This document shows, piece by piece, positions 59,780 to 64,000 of a DNA stretch of 64,000 nt. Below the pieces are notes generated by a model. That model made no database searches. It was not told the DNA's origin and was given only the letters and a program-made list of their open reading frames with translations. A program made the translations under genes and the position numbers. Numbering within the stretch: position 1 is the first letter of the stretch; each line of letters opens with the position of its first letter. The DNA is from Pantoea sp. Its GTDB lineage: Bacteria > Pseudomonadota > Gammaproteobacteria > Enterobacterales > Enterobacteriaceae. The DNA is taken from positions 1-64,000 of the forward strand of contig NZ_JAPWKD010000002.1 of the NCBI RefSeq assembly GCF_028283705.1. The letters run 5' to 3'.

Positions 59780-60500
59780 GCGCACGCTCCCACAACCATT
59801 CATGCCGTTCTCCTGGAACATAAAAGGCGTACTGCTGTCCGAGCAGGCCATGCAGAAACAGTAAACTTTGCGGCAATGATGCAGGATGGCTTGGTCGTTG
59901 TGGCCGTGCCCGACAACGCCAGTCGTCACCACGACGCAATAACAGCGCCACCGCATAAGGGGCATTGAACGGCATCTCTGCCAGCCAGGGGCGATAATAT
60001 TCCGGTACGAGGCCGTCGAAATCCACCAGCATCACCTGCTGATAACCGGCCTGATGCAGTGCCGCCACTTCCAGCAACCCCTGCTGGAAACTATCCATCC
60101 CCGCCGCCAGCGAGGTGGATACCAGAGGCTGACGTGCTGCAATGGTCAGGCTACCGACGGCAGAGTTATGGACAGACATGGCGAAATCGGTGGGGGAAAG
60201 CGCCTGCTGCTGTGCCAGGGCTTCAAGTATGCGCAGGTTGCGTTCCAGTTCACCGTGACGGCTGGTAAACACCACCGCATCCACCTGCTGACGCGCCAGC
60301 AATGCCAGGCCGCACTCCACCGCTGCACGGCTGCCGCTGCTCAGACGGCGCGCTGTCATCATCGGCAAAAATTGGGGTTTCGCCATCGGTAGGGTGGCAT
60401 CAATGTGCGGAGCCTGGCCAGCCCAATGCTGCCAGGCGCTGAGGGTATCAAGGCCAGGTGCCAAAGCGTGCCAGTCGATGAGTGTGTAAGCGAGTTTCAT
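59772..60500 (-). CDS. apeC: Ketosynthase-like chain length factor ApeC
   Basis: A 242-residue beta-ketoacyl-synthase-like protein, shorter than a full KS. The nucleophile region reads AMSVHNSAVGSLTIAA, with Ser113 and no Cys, so it is probably the non-catalytic partner (chain length factor) of ApeO. The ATG at 60500 gives the family start MKLAYTLIDWHALAPG; the open frame to 60554 is unsupported. It is the first gene of the operon here. Confidence 0.85.
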   Translation of the reverse strand: MKLAYTLIDWHALAPGLDTLSAWQHWAGQAPHIDATLPMAKPQFLPMMTARRLSSGSRAAVECGLALLARQQVDAVVFTSRHGELERNLRILEALAQQQALSPTDFAMSVHNSAVGSLTIAARQPLVSTSLAAGMDSFQQGLLEVAALHQAGYQQVMLVDFDGLVPEYYRPWLAEMPFNAPYAVALLLRRGDDWRCRARPQRPSHPASLPQSLLFLHGLLGQQYAFYVPGERHEWLWERAHD

Positions 60501-60664
60501 ACCTGCATTCTTTTTATAAGCCAGAGGGAAGGTCAGATTTTGCTGGTGCGGCATCCCTTCCCTGCCTGATTCCGGTCATCCGCGGTGACGGATGTCTGCC
60601 GATTAAAGAAGGCGGGCAACTGACTAATTCTATAACCTGGTGGCAGACCTGCACACAGACGCGC

Positions 60665-61057
60665 TTATCGCGTCGCCAGTGCCGCCAGACGCAGCTGGAT
60701 GTCCTGATCAAGGTTATGTACCCAGCGATTGTAATTACGATGGATCTGACCCTTAGCCGCTAACAGGTTCTGGCTGCCAACGTATTGAATACTGTAGGTT
60801 TGCGCGCTGTAGGTCACCCGGATTTCTGCGGTGTGGCCACGTTGTGTCAGGCGGCCATTGATCACCCCCGGCCCTGCCGACGTCATCACCCACTGACGGC
60901 TGAGACCCGCTTCAATAATGGTGTTTTTCATCTGGTTGTCGCTGTAGCGCTGGCTCAGCGTTTGATTGATCGCCGCGATCGGCGCGGTACGAGAGACACA
61001 ACCGGTTAACAACGTCGCCGTGACCACCAAAGCCACGCCCCATGTTTTTATCATCAT
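60665..61057 (-). CDS. Putative lipoprotein upstream of the aryl polyene operon
   Basis: A 130-residue lipoprotein with signal MMIKTWGVALVVTATLLTGC (lipobox Cys at 20), then a small mature domain (IIEAGLSRQWVMTSAGPGVI). A gene of this kind lies at the head of several ape clusters, so a link is plausible but its role is unknown. It lies 164 bases before apeC on the same strand. Two adjacent ATGs (61057, 61054) can both start it. A CATCCG/CGGATG inverted repeat lies in the gap to apeC. Confidence 0.75.
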   Translation of the reverse strand: MMIKTWGVALVVTATLLTGCVSRTAPIAAINQTLSQRYSDNQMKNTIIEAGLSRQWVMTSAGPGVINGRLTQRGHTAEIRVTYSAQTYSIQYVGSQNLLAAKGQIHRNYNRWVHNLDQDIQLRLAALATR

Positions 61058-61207
61058 TTCCCTTTTTTCCCCTGTTATGAGCAAACCCTTCGCCCTCTGG
61101 CGCGCTGAGAGTAATGCCGCATGGTGCAAAAACAAGAGAAAAAAGCATAAATCACTTTATTATCAGAATGTACTCACGGAATATCAGATAAGTCTGTGAT
61201 TAAACCG

Positions 61208-61477
61208 GGATATCCACCACAAAATAGCGTGGATACATGATGATCAACCTTTCCAGCCACCGCCAAATGCGTCACGATGATCGCTGAGCTTAAATCGTTG
61301 GCCAGCTGATGAAAAAACGCTACCAGCACAGTGACATTACACCATGACCCAGGCCTGGAAAAATACGTCGCAGTGCTGGTGGAGGGCATACCACTGAAGG
61401 GTTTCCCTGAAGAGTACGCAGCCACCCGTTACCCATTCAACTATGATGGCGACGCCGTATATGTGACTAAGAAATAG
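61208..61477 (+). pseudogene. Stop-riddled fragment of an unidentified protein gene
   Basis: One plus-strand frame reads as protein-like text broken by two adjacent-stop pairs (TGATGA at 61238-61243 and 61310-61315). The pieces are GYPPQNSVDT, then TMIAELKSLAS, then HHDPGLEKYVAVLVEGIPLK and GFPEEYAATRYPFNYDGDAV, ending YVTKK stop near 61477. The last piece has clear coding character but no start of its own except a GTG. I read it as the decayed C terminus of a gene; the family is not recognised. Confidence 0.4.
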
Positions 61478-61512
61478 GGAGCAACTATCGAGACGGTTAA
61501 GCGCCGCGACGA

Positions 61513-61695
61513 TTAGACAAGCCAGAACGTGATGGCGATGACGATAACCGCGAAAGTCGCCGTCGAACCCCAGGCAATTGACGGCCAGAACGTCACTGCC
61601 AGCATCCCAAACCCAATAATCAATACAACAGGAATCAGGGTGCTGGCAAAGTATCTCACTTGGCTCCGCAGCCATCTCTTAAAGAAATTACTCAT
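61513..61695 (-). CDS. Small two-span membrane protein (60 aa)
   Basis: A 60-residue protein starting MSNFFKRWLRSQVRYFASTL, with a basic N terminus and two hydrophobic segments (about 18-37 and 44-59). Its ATG overlaps the stop of the preceding gene by 4 bases (ATGA), indicating coupled translation. The pairing of a helical protein with a tiny membrane protein recalls effector-immunity pairs, but that is inference only. Confidence 0.6.
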   Translation of the reverse strand: MSNFFKRWLRSQVRYFASTLIPVVLIIGFGMLAVTFWPSIAWGSTATFAVIVIAITFWLV

Positions 61696-62384
61696 CTGAT
61701 TATCCGCATAATGGCGTCAGCAATGTCATCATCTGACGAGGGAGAGGAAAGAAGGTGGGCATTTTTGATGATAATCGGCTCAACTATAAAATAGAGCATC
61801 TCCAGCTTTTCAGAATACAACGCGTAATAATAGGTAGAATTGCGTTGTTTTAGCCGGTTGGCTGCATCAGCAGCTTCCTGGACGTACCCGTAGTAGTTCA
61901 CAATGGTCACAGCGGCGGCACTTAATTTTGCCAGTTTTGAATTCAACTCAACCCTGGCCCCAAAGCTGCCACTGACAGCCCGCACAACAGCATACGACAG
62001 CGCCTGGCTAGTCAACGTACCGGTTGCGATATTGGCCCCTCTGCGCATCAGTAGCGCCTGAATGCGTCTTATATCGTCAGCCATCATTCCATGCAACAAC
62101 TGATTCACGTATATCTCAAGCATTCTGGAGAGGACATCATGCTGTTTCACCAGCTTTACTAACGCCTCCATAAAGCGCACATCTTCGTTTTTCTGACCAG
62201 TGCACACGTCCTAGTAATTGTCCGTAAAGCATGAGGCATAATACACAAGGCGAGTGGCTCCGAGCTGCATTCGGCTAGCTTGTTCCAGCATAGTGTCTTT
62301 CACACCCACCAGAGCCTTCTCAAGACGCACTGCAAGCAGGCTATCGGCCTGCATTTTGGTGATAAGAATTGAATTGCCCATCAT
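61692..62384 (-). pseudogene. Unidentified ~230-codon gene split by one in-frame TAG
   Basis: From an ATG at 62384 (AAGGAAG site 9 bases upstream) the frame reads MMGNSILITKMQADSLLAVR ... CFTDNY, then TAG (62213-62211). It continues in the same frame as DVCTGQKNEDVRFMEALVKL to the stop at 61692. Coding character is equal on both sides, so one point mutation, or natural read-through, is the simplest reading. A GTG at 62207 could start the distal 171 residues alone. The protein is helical with an Ala-rich middle stretch that might be membrane active. No family recognised. Confidence 0.6.
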
Positions 62385-62681
62385 TTTTTCTGACTTCCTT
62401 TTCCTGAAATTCCATTTTTCAAGCCCGGCTCAAGTCTAATCGATATTCCTGATACATAAAACCTGAAGTCAGGCCGCAACAATCCATGCTGGTCATATGC
62501 CAAACCTCGCAACCTCCAGCATAAAGATATTTCATACCGTTATCACTTTACGATATCCGATCATCACCTATTCAGCAGTCATATCAATACGGGAATGATG
62601 CAAAAAAATAAAAAAAATCTTACGCTAACAGAAGACAATATACCTTTTCTAATATCGCTCCGTCTTTCGGCATTAATGGGC
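62385..62681. other. AT-rich gap with no supported gene
   Basis: About 300 bases, AT-rich in its middle part. It should contain the promoter of the TAG-interrupted gene on the minus strand. I see no credible coding frame, RNA or repeat. Confidence 0.4.
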
Positions 62682-62831
62682 TCATCTCACTTCCAGAAAC
62701 CACGGCTCAGGCAGCGTGATGCCGAAGATACGTTTGGCTGGCGAATGCAGTGGCGTGGAAGGCGACCCCGGCAGCATCGGTTTCTCATGTGGCAACCATT
62801 CACGCTGGGCATAGGGATTGCGCGTCGCCAC
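62682..62831 (-). CDS. Short frame directly after marR (49 aa), possible remnant
   Basis: A minus-strand frame with good coding character: NPYAQREWLPHEKPMLPGSP, then TPLHSPAKRIFGITLPEPWF, ending LEVR stop at 62682. Its only plausible start is a GTG at 62831, 2 bases after the marR stop, with GGGGAC upstream. It is either a small Pro-rich protein coupled to marR or the C terminus of a lost gene fused there by deletion. The frame stays open upstream into marR. Confidence 0.35.
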   Translation of the reverse strand: MATRNPYAQREWLPHEKPMLPGSPSTPLHSPAKRIFGITLPEPWFLEVR

Positions 62832-62833
62832 CG

Positions 62834-63265
62834 TTATAACGTCCCCAGCCGCGTCAGCAATTGCTGCAACACGTGCTCAGTGACCGCCAGCGCCTGCGGG
62901 TCGATATCCGCCAGCAACTGGGCGCGTAGCGTATCGGCCTGAGTTTTGACCTCGGCGAAAGCAACGTTACCCTGCTCAGTCAGCATCAGCAGGCGCTTGC
63001 GACGATCCTCCTGGGGCTGGACGCGCGCCAGGAGTTGCTGTTTCACCAACCGATCCACCAGTGGCACCACACTGGCTTCTTCCAGGCCCAGTAGTTGCGC
63101 CAGCGCTTTTTGCGTCGGTGGTTCATTGGCCGTTGCCACCGTGGCGATGGCCATCCAGCTACTCATACTCAGCCCGCTTTCTTTCAGACGACGGTCAACC
63201 GCCAGCCGCCATGCATGCGCGGTGAGATGTAATAAACGGGAGAAAGGTTGTGGATAGTCAGTCAA
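62834..63265 (-). CDS. MarR-family transcriptional regulator
   Basis: A 143-residue winged-helix regulator. The HTH is at about 45-75 (PTQKALAQLLGLEEASVVPL) and the wing contains the family motif PQEDRRKRLLMLTEQG. The start is TTG at 63265; no ATG or GTG upstream of the HTH is available. Two overlapping palindromes 9-31 bases upstream are probable self-operators. MarR proteins usually sense phenolics or other small molecules. The target beyond autoregulation is unclear. Confidence 0.88.
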   Translation of the reverse strand: MTDYPQPFSRLLHLTAHAWRLAVDRRLKESGLSMSSWMAIATVATANEPPTQKALAQLLGLEEASVVPLVDRLVKQQLLARVQPQEDRRKRLLMLTEQGNVAFAEVKTQADTLRAQLLADIDPQALAVTEHVLQQLLTRLGTL

Positions 63266-63274
63266 AAGATAGTT

Positions 63275-63296
63275 ACCTAATGGTTAGGTGCCTAAC
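63275..63296. promoter_or_regulatory. Overlapping palindromic operators before marR
   Basis: ACCTAA-TGG-TTAGGT (63275-63289) and GTTAGG-TG-CCTAAC (63283-63296) are two perfect inverted repeats sharing seven bases, placed just before the marR start. They are the expected size for MarR-dimer operators and would give autoregulation. Confidence 0.65.
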
Positions 63297-63507
63297 TAAA
63301 AAGTAGCGTTATTATACGCAGACCCGGTTGCGAATGAAAAGTACCGACTTACACGCCAGAAACCCTCATCAATTCATGCCAACCATTGTTGTGCGAAATC
63401 TGGCATATCCAGTGAAGCTGTACAGCCTTGCTGTATAGGTTTTGCGAGGTAACTATCTATTTATCTGGCGGAAAGTCAGAGAATAGCACAAAATGTTCAC
63501 AATTACC
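63297..63507. other. marR to sRNA intergenic stretch
   Basis: About 210 bases with no credible gene. A direct repeat CTGTACAG (63418-63425) / CTGTATAG (63431-63438) is present. It should hold the marR promoter on the minus strand. Confidence 0.4.
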
Positions 63508-63535
63508 TTGTACAGATTGATAGTCATTGTATAAG
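63508..63535 (+). promoter_or_regulatory. Sigma-70-type promoter of a candidate small RNA
   Basis: TTGTAC (63508-63513), a 16-base spacer and TATAAG (63530-63535) form a near-consensus promoter. Initiation is expected near 63542, just before the first hairpin of the candidate RNA. Confidence 0.55.
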
Positions 63536-63541
63536 TTTATT

Positions 63542-63636
63542 CCCCAGGGACTGGTTAACAGTCCTGTAACGAATAATGCACGTTGTGCCGCCTCTGAAGG
63601 TGTTGTGGATTTCCACCTCCAGAGGTGTCTTTTTTT
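63542..63636 (+). ncRNA. Candidate small RNA with three hairpins and a U-tract
   Basis: Hairpin 1 is GGACTG (63548-63553) / CAGTCC (63559-63564), loop GTTAA. Hairpin 2 is GCAC (63578-63581) / GTGC (63585-63588). Hairpin 3 is CCTCTGAAGGTG (63591-63602) / CACCTCCAGAGG (63614-63625), with one mismatch, followed by TGTC and seven Ts (63630-63636). With the promoter at 63508 this predicts a ~95-nt transcript of Hfq-sRNA style. No reading frame of note is inside. I do not recognise it as any well-known enterobacterial sRNA. It could instead be an attenuated leader of the downstream ymgB-like gene. Confidence 0.5.
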
Positions 63637-63655
63637 GAGTGAGATGACATTGGGT

Positions 63656-63714
63656 CTTTCACGCCTGTCCGCGTGAGAGTTTTATCATCGCCGGTCTGAT
63701 ACCCCTTATCAGAC
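63656..63714 (+). promoter_or_regulatory. Two hairpins in the leader of the YmgB-like gene
   Basis: CTTTCACGC (63656-63664) pairs with GCGTGAGAG (63671-63679) with one G:T and is followed by TTTT. GTCTGATA (63694-63701) and TATCAGAC (63707-63714) form a perfect 8-bp stem 20 bases before the ATG. They could attenuate or gate translation. Confidence 0.5.
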
Positions 63715-63733
63715 TGAATTCAGGACTTTACAC

Positions 63734-63994
63734 ATGCAAAACGCCGTAATAAGCCGCGATCAGGCCATCGCGCACTATTTCAATCTGGCGAGTGAAAGTG
63801 CAGATAAGCAAATGGCCGTGTTTGGTCAAATCGTTGCTGAAATTCTGCAAACCGGAATGCCGGTCACCAATAAGGCGATCATTTATGCCCTGATTGCCCG
63901 GCTTGAGCAGGAAAATGATGTGGCCCAACTGGATATTTATCGCCAGTTGCTGGAGATCGTCGTGCATAAAACACCGGATGATGTCTCGGTCTGA
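63734..63994 (+). CDS. YmgB/AriR-family biofilm and acid-resistance connector
   Basis: An 86-residue helical protein. AIAHYFNLASESADKQMAVF and VTNKAIIYALIARLEQENDV align with E. coli AriR (YmgB) and more weakly with YcgZ. In E. coli these small proteins, controlled by BluR/BluF, act through the Rcs system to affect biofilm and acid resistance. The stop lies at 63994, close to the window end, so any partner genes (ycgZ/ymgA-like) cannot be seen. An AGGA ribosome site precedes the ATG. Confidence 0.8.
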   Translation: MQNAVISRDQAIAHYFNLASESADKQMAVFGQIVAEILQTGMPVTNKAIIYALIARLEQENDVAQLDIYRQLLEIVVHKTPDDVSV

Positions 63995-64000
63995 ATTACG

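Noticed and set aside
62595..62942. A 115-codon plus-strand frame overlapping the marR end
   Set aside because: Its composition (Arg/Ser rich, no conserved motif) and its antisense position over the real marR gene mark it as a shadow frame.
63418..63438. CTGTACAG/CTGTATAG read as a LexA box
   Set aside because: The spacing is a direct repeat 13 bases apart, not CTGT-N8-ACAG, and no SOS gene follows.

Overview
This window looks like enterobacterial chromosome, most likely Erwiniaceae (Pantoea or a near relative). That is inferred from protein similarity to E. coli families, gene order, and an aryl polyene pigment cluster together with an FcuA-like siderophore receptor. No rRNA, tRNA, intact insertion sequence, integrase or CRISPR array was seen.

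Positions 1-42900 are conserved core. The order matches the E. coli 24-minute region as I remember it: fabH-plsX-rpmF-yceD (fatty acid/phospholipid and ribosome genes), yceF and rluC, then rne with a long 5' leader. The flagellar block flgL-K-J-I-H-G-F-E-D-C-B (minus strand) faces flgA-M-N (plus strand), with textbook sigma-28 promoters before flgM and flgK. murJ, yceM, yceH, rimJ, mdtH, grxB, yceB, pyrC, dinI (with LexA box), bssS, solA, yceJ-yceI, trhO, lpxL, mysB, yceK, opgH-opgG, opgC and clsC follow. The clearest local departure is between lpxL and mysB. There mdtG, expected from the E. coli order, is replaced by an AT-rich stretch and a small Cys/His-rich protein.

Positions 42900-64000 are accessory. 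They start with a GH1-like TIM-barrel protein whose presumed acid/base Glu is Gln, two tiny single-span membrane proteins, and a Fur-boxed TonB-dependent siderophore receptor. Next comes a complete 16-gene aryl polyene cluster (apeC to apeR, 60500 down to 47103) on one strand, with nearly every gene overlapping the next. It encodes ketosynthases, a chain-length-factor-like partner, a ketoreductase, two hot-dog dehydratases, two ACPs, an aryl-ACP ligase, acyl/glycosyl transferases, a thioesterase, and a LolA-like/MMPL/lipoprotein export set. Together these should activate an aryl acid, extend it into a conjugated polyene, attach it to a lipid and move it to the outer membrane. No methyltransferase or ammonia-lyase gene lies in the cluster.

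Upstream of the cluster (61.1-62.9 kb) is a decayed patch. It holds a stop-riddled plus-strand fragment and a minus-strand gene pair whose first member is cut by one in-frame TAG. An orphan 49-codon frame follows directly after a marR-type regulator gene. The window ends with a convincing unannotated small-RNA-like locus (promoter, three hairpins, U-tract) just before a YmgB/AriR-family gene. A diverged bipartite REP-like palindrome occurs twice, after flgN and at the 3' edge of the ape cluster.
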